DNA of 6,251 nucleotides. Origin: Flavihumibacter sp. Its GTDB lineage: Bacteria > Bacteroidota > Bacteroidia > Chitinophagales > Chitinophagaceae. Below the pieces are notes generated by a model. It saw only the letters and a list, made by a program, of their open reading frames with translations. It searched no databases and was not told the DNA's origin. This document shows, piece after piece, positions 1 through 5,851 of the stretch. A program made the position numbers and the translations under genes. The stretch lies in contig JALOMU010000413.1 in the NCBI GenBank assembly GCA_025455285.1, forward strand, positions 1-6,251, in the 5' to 3' direction. Position 1 is the stretch's first letter. Each line of letters begins with the position of its first letter.

Positions 1-714
1 CCAGTCGATCAGGTTATCAGAAGTTGCAGCATAAATATTTGACTCGCCCCAGTACATCCAGTATTTCCCATTGACACGGGTGGCAATCAATTTATCACCA
101 TCCCTTTTGGCAATAATTGAACCGGATTTTGACCAGATATTTACATACTTGCCACCTTCCGCCTTATTAAACACCGAGCCATGTTTTGTCCAGTTTACCA
201 GATCAGTTGAGCTGGCAACCATTAGTCGAGCTGTGGTGCCATCATATGCAGTATAGGTAAGAATATACCGTCCGGATGAATCTTCTACGATGCGTGGATC
301 CTCACAGCCCCCTTCCCACTCATAAGATTTAAACGCATCCTGCTGAGGAAACAATACCGGCTCTTTTCTTTTTATAAAATGAATGCCATCCTCACTTTCT
401 GCAAGTCCAATTCTGGATGTGCCATTATATCGGCCAATGGTATCTTCAGCCCTATATAGAAGATATACTTTACCATTCCGAACCACTGCAGCCGGATTAA
501 AAACATCCTTTTTTTCCCATTGAACCTGTTTATTTAAAATCGGATCCGGGAAACTATCCAAACCAGGTGTTAGGCATGGGTTAACAGAATCAATTTTTTC
601 AAAACCGGTAAGCATCCAGGAGTGATTCAAGTCTGTTTGCGCTGGCTGATTTTTACAACCCGCAAGTAAATAGAAGGAAGCTCCAAGGGAAAAGGCAAGT
701 AATCTGTTTTTCAT
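1..714 (-). CDS. GH130-family glycoside phosphorylase/hydrolase lipoprotein, 3' end outside the window
   Basis: The ATG at 714-712 opens a frame of 238 codons with no stop before the window edge, so the C-terminal part is missing. Residues 1-19 form a lipoprotein signal peptide: a basic start (MKNR), a hydrophobic stretch, and a lipobox LLAGC with Cys20 as the acylation site. Mature protein should be anchored in the periplasm or at the outer membrane. The body has the five-bladed beta-propeller pattern of GH130: FNPAAV at 72-77, LLYRAED at 85-91, SRIGLAES at 100-107, and the hallmark GGCEDPRIV at 135-143, whose Asp139 should be the catalytic acid by family knowledge. GH130 enzymes act on beta-mannosides by phosphorolysis or, in some subfamilies, hydrolysis; which applies here cannot be decided without the C-terminus. 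It is the last gene of the minus-strand set, 73 bases after its neighbour. The start context is TAGGTATG, with AGG too close to act as a normal Shine-Dalgarno. The family call is strong; the substrate is unknown. Confidence 0.88.
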   Translation of the reverse strand, partial: MKNRLLAFSLGASFYLLAGCKNQPAQTDLNHSWMLTGFEKIDSVNPCLTPGLDSFPDPILNKQVQWEKKDVFNPAAVVRNGKVYLLYRAEDTIGRYNGTSRIGLAESEDGIHFIKRKEPVLFPQQDAFKSYEWEGGCEDPRIVEDSSGRYILTYTAYDGTTARLMVASSTDLVNWTKHGSVFNKAEGGKYVNIWSKSGSIIAKRDGDKLIATRVNGKYWMYWGESNIYAATSDNLIDW

Positions 715-741
715 ACCTAAATATGCAAAATATTCAGACAG

Positions 742-773
742 GATAACAAATTTCCCCCTCAATTTGTCGTATC
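742..773. repeat. Inverted repeat between the 788-1138 gene and the GH130 gene
   Basis: Arms ACAAATT (746-752) and AATTTGT (761-767) pair perfectly around an 8-base C-rich loop. The pairing resumes with GATA (742-745) against TATC (770-773) across a 2-base CG bulge, giving 11 base pairs in all. It lies 15 bases beyond the stop of the upstream minus-strand gene and 28 bases before the GH130 ATG. It has no run of T after the stem on the minus strand, and the stem is AT-rich, so it is a poor intrinsic terminator. An operator or a mild attenuating or RNA-processing hairpin is equally possible. Confidence 0.45.
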
Positions 774-787
774 ACCTGCTACAGCCA

Positions 788-1138
788 TCATTGCTTCCTG
801 AACAGGCGATTAATCTCGCCTTTCTTAAGTTCGATCCTTCCTTTTTGAGTGGATAAGATGATTGCCTGCGCACCAATTGTTGGGGAACGATAAACCGAAA
901 GTTGTTCAGTCCCCAATTGAAATCGGCGAATCTGCTGCTTATCATTTCTGTTTTCTTTTTCAAAAAATGACATCAGGACATCATACAATTGTTCTACCGT
1001 ATTACCTCGACTGCTAAACCGAATGCTGAAATAATTTTTCAATTCGGGTCGCTGATCCCAGAGCAGGAGCAAAAAGGTTGAATCCGTTTCATGCGGAATG
1101 AATTGAAGGCTGGCTTTTGCCGGACCAACATATTTCAC
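788..1138 (-). CDS. Hypothetical 116-residue protein (GTG start)
   Basis: The frame runs from a GTG at 1138-1136 to a TGA at 790-788. I do not recognise the family. The product is mixed alpha/beta and looks soluble. A hydrophobic strand (TFLLLLWDQ, about residues 20-28) is followed by an amphipathic stretch (VEQLYDVLMSFFEKE), two probable beta strands (QLSVYRS and AQAIILSTQKG) and a very basic tail ending RLFRKQ. No signal peptide or membrane helix is visible in this frame. The start is uncertain. There is no in-frame ATG near the 5' end, an in-frame TGA lies only three codons upstream, and the Shine-Dalgarno is weak. An out-of-frame ATG at 1178-1176, overlapping the stop of the preceding gene, opens a hydrophobic N-terminus in another frame, so a frameshift is possible (see findings). 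It sits 32 bases after the DUF3592-like gene and is probably co-transcribed with it. That the frame is coding is fairly likely from its length and amino-acid composition; its function is unknown. Confidence 0.6.
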   Translation of the reverse strand: MKYVGPAKASLQFIPHETDSTFLLLLWDQRPELKNYFSIRFSSRGNTVEQLYDVLMSFFEKENRNDKQQIRRFQLGTEQLSVYRSPTIGAQAIILSTQKGRIELKKGEINRLFRKQ

Positions 1139-1170
1139 CTGGCCATATCAAAATAACGGTAATGTATAAA

Positions 1171-1593
1171 CTACGCATTGAACCTAATTGTTGCTCCTTC
1201 CACCATTTCAAATAATTTAATGACCATAACCCAAATGAAAATGGCTATCAGTAAACCAAAACCAATAATCCAGAAAGAATAGGTAGGTCCGGGTACTGCA
1301 CTCCTTCTGTAATTTACCGGATCCATCCGGATTTCAATTACATCATTTCGTTTGAATTTTCCCGGATTTGTAATAATGGTATTGCTGTATATTTTACCAT
1401 CCAGTCCGTAGTAGGAATAGTAAACAAGCTCATACCCCGATTTGATAGAACGCCGCTTTTCGAATACCCTTGCATTTGCCGGGATTCCTTCTTTCATCAG
1501 CTTAAGAAACCGGTGCCGTTTCCACAGGATCGCGGCGAGTGGCAGCATACCAATGAATCCGGTTGCAAGAAGTATCAGGTGGACTCCACTCAT
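1171..1593 (-). CDS. DUF3592-like small membrane protein
   Basis: This is a 140-residue protein from an ATG at 1593-1591. It has an N-terminal membrane helix (about 4-24), a soluble central domain (about 35-100) and a second helix (about 104-127). The central part follows the DUF3592 pattern: a basic turn after helix one, the strand IPANARVFEKRR, then YELVYYSYYGLDGKIYSNTI (a V-x-Y-F-x-x-D-G-K type strand pair), and finally RNDVIEIRMDP at 82-92, matching the family's G-D-x-V-x-V-x-Y-D-P ending. The biochemical role of DUF3592 proteins is not established; the two-helix layout places the domain on one face of the inner membrane. The gene begins 7 bases after the stop of the seven-helix protein gene, with AAAGGGAT about 10 bases upstream as a possible ribosome site, so translation is probably coupled. 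The match to DUF3592 is by sequence pattern only. Confidence 0.75.
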   Translation of the reverse strand: MSGVHLILLATGFIGMLPLAAILWKRHRFLKLMKEGIPANARVFEKRRSIKSGYELVYYSYYGLDGKIYSNTIITNPGKFKRNDVIEIRMDPVNYRRSAVPGPTYSFWIIGFGLLIAIFIWVMVIKLFEMVEGATIRFNA

Positions 1594-1600
1594 AAATTTC

Positions 1601-2332
1601 TTATCCCTTTATCATGGTTTGTAAAAATTGCTGAACAGCTGCCGATCGTCCAATCGGCTCCAGTAATAATGTAACGAGGTTTACTCCAAGCGCCAGCCAG
1701 GTAGCCGGATGCCTTAGTTGCTGGTATTTCCAGGCACCACCCAGCAACATCGCAATGATGATAAATTGGGTAAAATAAAGAGATGTCATAATGTCTATAT
1801 TCGGCCATTGCTTGATTTGCATGGCGATATGCACATTCTGTATACCTCTACCAAGAGCAGGCATCATAATGATGAATACGGTTGAGATCAGCCACCAGGC
1901 ATGGCGATCCAACTGCTTACGTTCAATAATACTCATGATAACCGCGTATCCAAAAGCTACCATCATAACAATTTCGAGAGCCGCCACACCAAAAAAGAAC
2001 CAGCCTTCAAATGGACCGAATCGGCTCGGATCTTCCTTAATCAATCTGGTAGTTTCAATATCGCGGTATAACATGCTCAGTGCTGTAAGACAAACGGCTC
2101 CTCCCATAAACATACCAACAATACCCAGTGTTCTGTGTCTTGCCAGCTGGGTATGTGTGGCATAATAGGGCTGAATGATCAGAAAGATATACCAGACAGT
2201 ACCTGTCCAATAATGGACATGCACCGACCAGGCATTTTCAGTAAAATCGCCCCAGTAGTCCTCAAAAATCCCCGCCTGCATAAAGAGCATAGGCAGGAGC
2301 ATCCACAGGTAAAGCGACTTATACTTAGCCAT
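1601..2332 (-). CDS. Seven-helix integral membrane protein, unrecognised (DUF2306-like pattern)
   Basis: A 243-residue polytopic membrane protein. The ATG at 2332-2330 (MAKYKSLYLW) is preferred over a TTG four codons upstream, because ACAGGT lies just before it. Predicted helices fall at about 8-22, 38-57, 68-88, 110-133, 144-163, 182-202 and 208-226. Helix two opens with His38-Val-His40-Tyr-Trp. The loop before helix three reads ARHRTLG (64-70), and helix five starts DRHAWWLIS (142-150). Histidine-bearing helices followed by a HR-x-LG loop and a later RHxWW segment resemble DUF2306-type predicted membrane proteins and, more loosely, membrane haem-binding proteins, but I cannot assign a family firmly. 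It lies between the membrane-anchored cupin gene (18-base gap) and the DUF3592-like gene (7-base gap), so the three products probably work in the same membrane process. Haem or metal binding is inference only. Confidence 0.7.
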   Translation of the reverse strand: MAKYKSLYLWMLLPMLFMQAGIFEDYWGDFTENAWSVHVHYWTGTVWYIFLIIQPYYATHTQLARHRTLGIVGMFMGGAVCLTALSMLYRDIETTRLIKEDPSRFGPFEGWFFFGVAALEIVMMVAFGYAVIMSIIERKQLDRHAWWLISTVFIIMMPALGRGIQNVHIAMQIKQWPNIDIMTSLYFTQFIIIAMLLGGAWKYQQLRHPATWLALGVNLVTLLLEPIGRSAAVQQFLQTMIKG

Positions 2333-2350
2333 AATACCTGTCAATATATT

Positions 2351-3028
2351 CTAAAACAGTGGGTGAAAAAATACCCTGATCGGGTGATAACTTTTATAAC
2401 CATCCAGTCGTAGTGCAGGCGTTAAAAGAAACCCAAAGAATTTCTGAATTCCAACCGGAGGGCCATCTACCATATAAGCATCAAAACCATTTTGCTGAAA
2501 GACCATCATCTGAAAGGCCAGATCTGGAGACGGTTTTAAATCAGTTCGTTTATCCATATTCGTATATACCTGGGCCAGGTTAAAGGCAAATTTTTCCGGA
2601 AAGGCAATTGTGCCTTTAATGCGGATGGTATTTGCAGTTTCATTGTACGGCTTATGCGCTGTACCTTTTGGAATTCGTAATACTTCTCCAGGTCGCACTT
2701 TTTTAATTTCTCCATCTACCCATACTGTTAGCTCACCATTAGCAACCTGAAAAACTTCATCGAAATCTGTATGAATATGTTTAGGCGGACCTGGTGCAAA
2801 TGGTTCAATCTCTGTTTGGCAATGGACAAATCCATTTTCCTGACGAATTACAATTTGTCTGAAGCCCTCTTTTTTACTGTAGAATACTTGCCCGGGTTTG
2901 AACCAGCCCTCTACTTCCGGCTTATGTTCTGGAAAAATCACCAGGTGAAAAAGATAACCAAGCACCAGGTAACCTACTGTAAGATATAAAACCACCATAG
3001 CTGTTTTTTTGATAATTGTTGTTCGCAT
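2351..3028 (-). CDS. Membrane-anchored cupin-domain protein
   Basis: A 225-residue protein starting at the ATG 3028-3026 (MRTTIIKKTA). An in-frame TTG 18 codons upstream is less likely, because the ATG start gives a clean N-terminal anchor. Residues 10-31 form one membrane helix without a lipobox or obvious cleavage site, so the rest should face the periplasm. The cupin core is complete. Motif 1 is HIHTDFDE (84-91) with Gly98. Motif 2 is GEVLRIPKGTAHKPYN (114-129), an exact fit to G-x5-P-x-G-x2-H-x3-N. Metal ligands should be His84, His86, Glu91 and His125. The C-terminal extension (about 140-225), with GIQKFFGFLLTPALRLDGYK near its end, recalls the tail of other large cupin_2 proteins. Cupins range from dioxygenases and isomerases to sugar-binding proteins, so no reaction can be named. 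It is the first gene of the minus-strand set, with 18 bases before the seven-helix protein gene. Confidence 0.85.
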   Translation of the reverse strand: MRTTIIKKTAMVVLYLTVGYLVLGYLFHLVIFPEHKPEVEGWFKPGQVFYSKKEGFRQIVIRQENGFVHCQTEIEPFAPGPPKHIHTDFDEVFQVANGELTVWVDGEIKKVRPGEVLRIPKGTAHKPYNETANTIRIKGTIAFPEKFAFNLAQVYTNMDKRTDLKPSPDLAFQMMVFQQNGFDAYMVDGPPVGIQKFFGFLLTPALRLDGYKSYHPIRVFFHPLF

Positions 3029-3104
3029 ACCTATGTCTTTAAAATTATAATGCAACCTACAATCACCAGTAAGCGGCAGCAATACATACAGTAATTAAAC
3101 GGAG

Positions 3105-3148
3105 AAAAAGCTGTACGAATCGACAGGTATTATTTCATTCAGCTTTTT
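3105..3148. repeat. 9-bp inverted repeat in the divergent intergenic region
   Basis: AAAAAGCTG (3105-3113) and CAGCTTTTT (3140-3148) are perfect inverted copies separated by 26 bases. The right arm runs into a sixth T, so an RNA read rightward would end in a U-run. A terminator is odd here, because both flanking genes point away from this region. Alternatives are an operator for a dimeric regulator, a remnant terminator from a lost gene, or chance in AT-rich DNA. The rest of 3029-3223 holds the rightward promoter and no gene I can support. Confidence 0.4.
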
Positions 3149-3162
3149 TAACGCCTCATACC
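3133..3162 (+). promoter_or_regulatory. Degenerate 21-bp-spaced direct repeat, possible LytTR regulator site
   Basis: TTTCATTCA (3133-3141) is followed exactly 21 bp later by CCTCATACC (3154-3162). The first half matches the repeat upstream of the kinase gene (TTTCATGnA) at all but one specified position; the second shares only TCAT plus spacing. It ends 8 bases before the candidate -33 element of the lipoprotein promoter, a normal position for an activator. On its own this is weak; it matters only because the spacing equals that of the better pair at 3957-3986. Confidence 0.25.
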
Positions 3163-3170
3163 CAATACGC

Positions 3171-3201
3171 TTTCCAGAGGCAATCATATAATTCAAATTT
3201 G
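3171..3201 (+). promoter_or_regulatory. Candidate Bacteroidota-type promoter for the lipoprotein gene
   Basis: TTTC (3171-3174) and CAAATTTG (3194-3201) are separated by 19 bases. They match the Bacteroidota sigma consensus TTTG-N19..21-TAnnTTTG with one mismatch in each element. The -7 element ends 22 bases before the ATG at 3224, leaving a short leader. No Shine-Dalgarno precedes that ATG, which is usual in this phylum. Confidence 0.5.
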
Positions 3202-3223
3202 CTGTCAATAAAACTTATTCAAA

Positions 3224-3943
3224 ATGAACGTATTCAATGTTAAAAAAGGACTCATTCTTTTATTCATTGTACAAGCTATTGTTGCTATTGGTTGTAGTAA
3301 ATCCAAAGAACCTGCTGCATCCCCAGGCACGCCTTCCAATTCCGCAATTGAAAAAGGAGTAGTTAAAGGACGTGTAACAGACAGTAAAGGGAATGGCATT
3401 GCCAATGTTAAACTGGTAATTGAGCATACCATTTACTATGGCACCTATGTTTTTGCTACTACAGATCAACACGGATATTATAAAACCACGGTACCAAATG
3501 GCAGCTGGCAGGTAACCGGACAAATAGAACGCGCACTGGATTTTGCAGGATCTAATGGTGCTATTAGAAACTTCTCCTGGAAATTGAAAGGAGCAAAGCC
3601 GGGAAATGGTTATTATGGAAGCAGTCTGGCTGTTTATGCTGAACCCGGCTCATCAGTTGACCTTTCAAACTTGGAATTAACATTAGCCCCGGTTGGTTTG
3701 TTAATAGATGGTAACCCAGGACCAGTTATAACTGGTACCCCCGTGGATATTGTAGGTGGAGAAGAGGGCATAAAGGATATTCCTATAGCAAAATACAGGG
3801 TTTCTGCAAAAATTAAGAATACAAATGAAATTGTACAAATCAGGTTGCGGAACATTGGAAATTATGGTACATCAGTGGAAGGTGTTTTCAAATCCGGCTT
3901 TACAGGAAACACCCAATACCAATTGGCGGTAGAGGTAAAATGA
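3224..3943 (+). CDS. Lipoprotein with carboxypeptidase-regulatory-like domain
   Basis: A 239-residue protein. Residues 1-23 are a signal peptide (MNVFNVKK, then a hydrophobic run) ending in a lipobox AIGC, with Cys24 as the lipidation site. Next comes a flexible Ser/Pro/Ala-rich linker (25-45). A beta-sandwich of the carboxypeptidase-regulatory type starts at about 46: VVKGRVTDSKGNGIANVKLVIE, then TTDQHGYYKTTVPNG, the usual G-x-V-x-D-x-x-G-x-P-[IV]-x-x-V and D-x-x-G-x-[YF] pattern. The remaining part (about 120-239) is beta-rich and not recognised. Such lipoproteins are exposed on the envelope and usually have binding or structural roles, not peptidase activity; no catalytic residues are visible. 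It faces away from the cupin operon and lies 107 bases before the kinase gene on the same strand, so it could be sensed by, or controlled by, that two-component system. No terminator is seen after it. Confidence 0.82.
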   Translation: MNVFNVKKGLILLFIVQAIVAIGCSKSKEPAASPGTPSNSAIEKGVVKGRVTDSKGNGIANVKLVIEHTIYYGTYVFATTDQHGYYKTTVPNGSWQVTGQIERALDFAGSNGAIRNFSWKLKGAKPGNGYYGSSLAVYAEPGSSVDLSNLELTLAPVGLLIDGNPGPVITGTPVDIVGGEEGIKDIPIAKYRVSAKIKNTNEIVQIRLRNIGNYGTSVEGVFKSGFTGNTQYQLAVEVK

Positions 3944-3956
3944 TTCTTCCGGGTAA

Positions 3957-3986
3957 TTTCATGCAGCTGTTCTTACGTTTCATGTA
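3957..3986 (+). promoter_or_regulatory. Candidate LytTR operator: two TTTCATGnA direct repeats 21 bp apart
   Basis: TTTCATGCA (3957-3965) recurs as TTTCATGTA (3978-3986): 8 of 9 bases identical, start-to-start distance 21 bp, spacer 12 bp. Known LytTR regulators (for example AgrA and ComE) bind pairs of about 9-bp direct repeats one or two helical turns apart, with this same 9-12-9 layout in AgrA sites. The pair begins 13 bases after the lipoprotein stop and ends 64 bases before the kinase ATG. A TATTTTCG (3990-3997) just downstream could be a -7 element. Repeat and spacing are seen directly; the binding protein is inferred from the adjacent LytTR gene. Confidence 0.45.
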
Positions 3987-4050
3987 ACCTATTTTCGGTT
4001 TGACTACCGCAGTTGCTGGTTTCAACCAAAATTCAGGGATCTTTGGCTAC

Positions 4051-5079
4051 ATGGAAAAGAACTCCCAAAATAAAACAGCATTTCTGCTAATGGCAGTTTT
4101 ACTTCCAGTGACGTTGGTGATCCTGAATTACTCCATGCTGGGTGAAGTTTACTTTGCCAGTCTGTCCAATTTCGGGAAAGCAAGTGCGGTAACATTCCTT
4201 ATTCTGATAGGCATCTGGATAGCCCAGGGAAAGCTGGCAAGAAAACTTATGGAGATTTACCCTTCCCATCGGGATACGCTGAAAAGAGTACTGTCATTTA
4301 CCAGCATCAATTTATTAATTGTAACAGTAACGATAACAATAATTTGCTGGGTTTTTGATCGTTTTAGCATACTGAATTACGTTCTTACTACTGAAAGTTG
4401 GACCCGCTGCCTCATTGCATCTCTGATCTGTACGATTGTAAATCAGGCCGTATATGAAACCGAAGCTTCCTTTGGAAGGATCAGAGTTTCGCAATTGGAA
4501 GCAGAACAACTGAAAAAAGCACAGCTACAAACCCAGTTTGATTCACTAAAGGAACAGGTTAACCCGCATTTTTTATTCAACAGTTTGAATTCCTTATCCT
4601 CGCTAATCGCTACCAACCCACAGAAAGCAGAACAGTATGTGGAGGAAATGAGCAGGGTTTACAGGTATCTGTTAAGAAGTAATGAAGAGCAACTCACCAG
4701 CCTGCAAAAGGAAATTGAATTTATTGAATCCTATAATCTCTTATTGAAAACCCGCTTTGGAGATGGCTTTCGTCCTGAAATTAATATTGACAAAAGCAGA
4801 AAAGATTGCCAGCTTCCTCCTATGACGCTTCAGCTACTGGTAGAAAACGCTGTGAAACATAATATTGTTGATCCTGATAAACCACTGATGCTAAAACTAT
4901 ATACAGATGGAAATAAACTGATTGTATCTAATAATCTGCAAAAGAAAAATAAATCAGTCGTTTCCAATCAAATTGGTCTTAGTAATATCATTTCAAAATA
5001 CAGATTATTGAATTTGCCCGAAGTTGAAATACTGGAAACAGGATCAGAATTCAAAGTGATATTACCACTTATAAAATAA
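4051..5079 (+). CDS. LytS-type sensor histidine kinase (His_kinase family PF06580)
   Basis: A 342-residue inner-membrane kinase. The start is the ATG at 4051 (MEKNSQNKTA); a TTG at 4000 is in frame but would put a polar extension before the first helix. AGGGAT about 10 bases upstream may serve as ribosome site. Four membrane helices lie at about 10-30, 44-60, 82-103 and 117-135 with almost no extracytoplasmic domain, so the signal is probably sensed in or at the membrane. A coiled coil (about 143-172) leads into the phosphoacceptor motif EQVNPHFLFNSLNSL, with His173 as the phosphorylated residue. The ATPase part has PPMTLQLLVENAVKHNI (N-box Glu265, Asn266, His270), SNN at 293-295 and QIGLSNI (G-box, 307-313). 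It is somewhat short at the C-terminus, as is usual for this family, and no key residue is missing. The stop is 7 bases before the response-regulator ATG, so the two form one operon. The target regulator is almost certainly that neighbour. Confidence 0.95.
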   Translation: MEKNSQNKTAFLLMAVLLPVTLVILNYSMLGEVYFASLSNFGKASAVTFLILIGIWIAQGKLARKLMEIYPSHRDTLKRVLSFTSINLLIVTVTITIICWVFDRFSILNYVLTTESWTRCLIASLICTIVNQAVYETEASFGRIRVSQLEAEQLKKAQLQTQFDSLKEQVNPHFLFNSLNSLSSLIATNPQKAEQYVEEMSRVYRYLLRSNEEQLTSLQKEIEFIESYNLLLKTRFGDGFRPEINIDKSRKDCQLPPMTLQLLVENAVKHNIVDPDKPLMLKLYTDGNKLIVSNNLQKKNKSVVSNQIGLSNIISKYRLLNLPEVEILETGSEFKVILPLIK

Positions 5080-5086
5080 CTAAAAT

Positions 5087-5851
5087 ATGGATATTCTGAT
5101 AATAGAAGATGAACAATTAGGTGTGGAAAAACTGATTCGCCTGATCAAATCAATTGATGAATCGATTCAAATTGTAGGCAATACCAGAAGTATTAAATCA
5201 TCTGTTGAATGGTTGATGCAACATGAGCACCCGGATATAATTTTAATGGACATTGAATTAACAGACGGACAAAGTTTTGAAATATTCAGTCACCTGTCGA
5301 TCAAAAGTATGGTCATCTTCACAACCTCCTATGATGAGTATGCCTTGCAAGCCTTTAAGGTGAACAGTGTTGATTATTTATTAAAACCAATCAAAAAGGA
5401 AGAGCTCAAAAATGCATTGGATAAATTTCAGGAATGGCAGTTAAAGTTCTCATCGCCTTCTGTGAATATTCAGGAACTTATCAATGGACTGAAACAGCAA
5501 CAGCCAAAATCCTGGCGTTCCAGGTTCCTTGTAAAACAGGGACAAAAACTGATAAGCATTGAAACCAGTGAAATTGCTTATTTGTATGCGGAAGGAAGAC
5601 TGAGTTATTTTATCACCTGGGACAGGCAGAAATTTGTACTGGATTATACGATTGAAGAATTGGAAGAGATGCTGGATCCCCAACAGTTTTACCGGGCCAA
5701 CCGGGCTTTCATCATTCATATTAAAACAGTATCACAAATACACAATTATTTCAATGGAAAATTGAAATTGGAGCTGCAACCCGCGACAGACAAAGAAGTT
5801 CTGATCAGCAGGGAAAAGGCTTCAGAATTCAAGGATTGGATGGGGAAGTAG
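5087..5851 (+). CDS. LytTR-family DNA-binding response regulator
   Basis: A 254-residue cytoplasmic regulator. The receiver domain (1-110) has the acidic cluster Glu7-Asp8-Glu9, phosphoacceptor Asp55 in ILMDIEL, Thr80 in FTTSYDEYALQAF and Lys100 in YLLKPI. All residues needed for phosphotransfer are present. A linker rich in Gln and Lys (about 110-143) leads to a LytTR DNA-binding domain (about 146-250): FLVKQGQKLISIETSEIAYLYAEG, then FYRANRAFIIHIKTV, and the ending LISREKASEFKDWM. LytTR domains bind paired direct repeats through beta-strand loops, not through a helix-turn-helix. It follows the LytS-type kinase by 7 bases with no separate promoter visible. The candidate operator at 3957-3986 would make the pair autoregulated. 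Its 3' end overlaps the convergent AraC gene by 23 bases. The target genes are not known beyond that. Confidence 0.96.
   Translation: MDILIIEDEQLGVEKLIRLIKSIDESIQIVGNTRSIKSSVEWLMQHEHPDIILMDIELTDGQSFEIFSHLSIKSMVIFTTSYDEYALQAFKVNSVDYLLKPIKKEELKNALDKFQEWQLKFSSPSVNIQELINGLKQQQPKSWRSRFLVKQGQKLISIETSEIAYLYAEGRLSYFITWDRQKFVLDYTIEELEEMLDPQQFYRANRAFIIHIKTVSQIHNYFNGKLKLELQPATDKEVLISREKASEFKDWMGK

Noticed and set aside
71..256. Plus-strand open frame of 61 codons
   Set aside because: It is antisense to the clearly coding GH130 gene, and its product has no recognisable feature.
1791..2413. Plus-strand open frames opposite the seven-helix protein gene
   Set aside because: They are antisense shadows: cysteine- and isoleucine-rich translations arising from the membrane-protein codons on the other strand.
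3029..3082. TTG-initiated extension of the cupin protein and of its reading frame into the intergenic region
   Set aside because: The ATG at 3028 gives a normal membrane-anchor N-terminus; the extra 18 residues look like untranslated leader.
3029..3090. Minus-strand promoter for the cupin operon (TAATTTTA or TAGGTTGC as -7 element)
   Set aside because: Either element fits only partly. The first lacks a -33 partner at 19-21 bases and the second has two mismatches. A promoter must exist here but I cannot place it.
2329..3133. Shared 12-mer GACAGGTATTAT at 3122-3133 (plus) and at the start of the seven-helix gene (minus)
   Set aside because: One or two 12-base matches are expected by chance in a window of this size, and the two contexts are unrelated.
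4000..4050. TTG-initiated N-terminal extension of the histidine kinase
   Set aside because: It adds 17 mostly polar residues before the membrane helices, and the ATG at 4051 has a better upstream AGGGAT. No support for the longer form.
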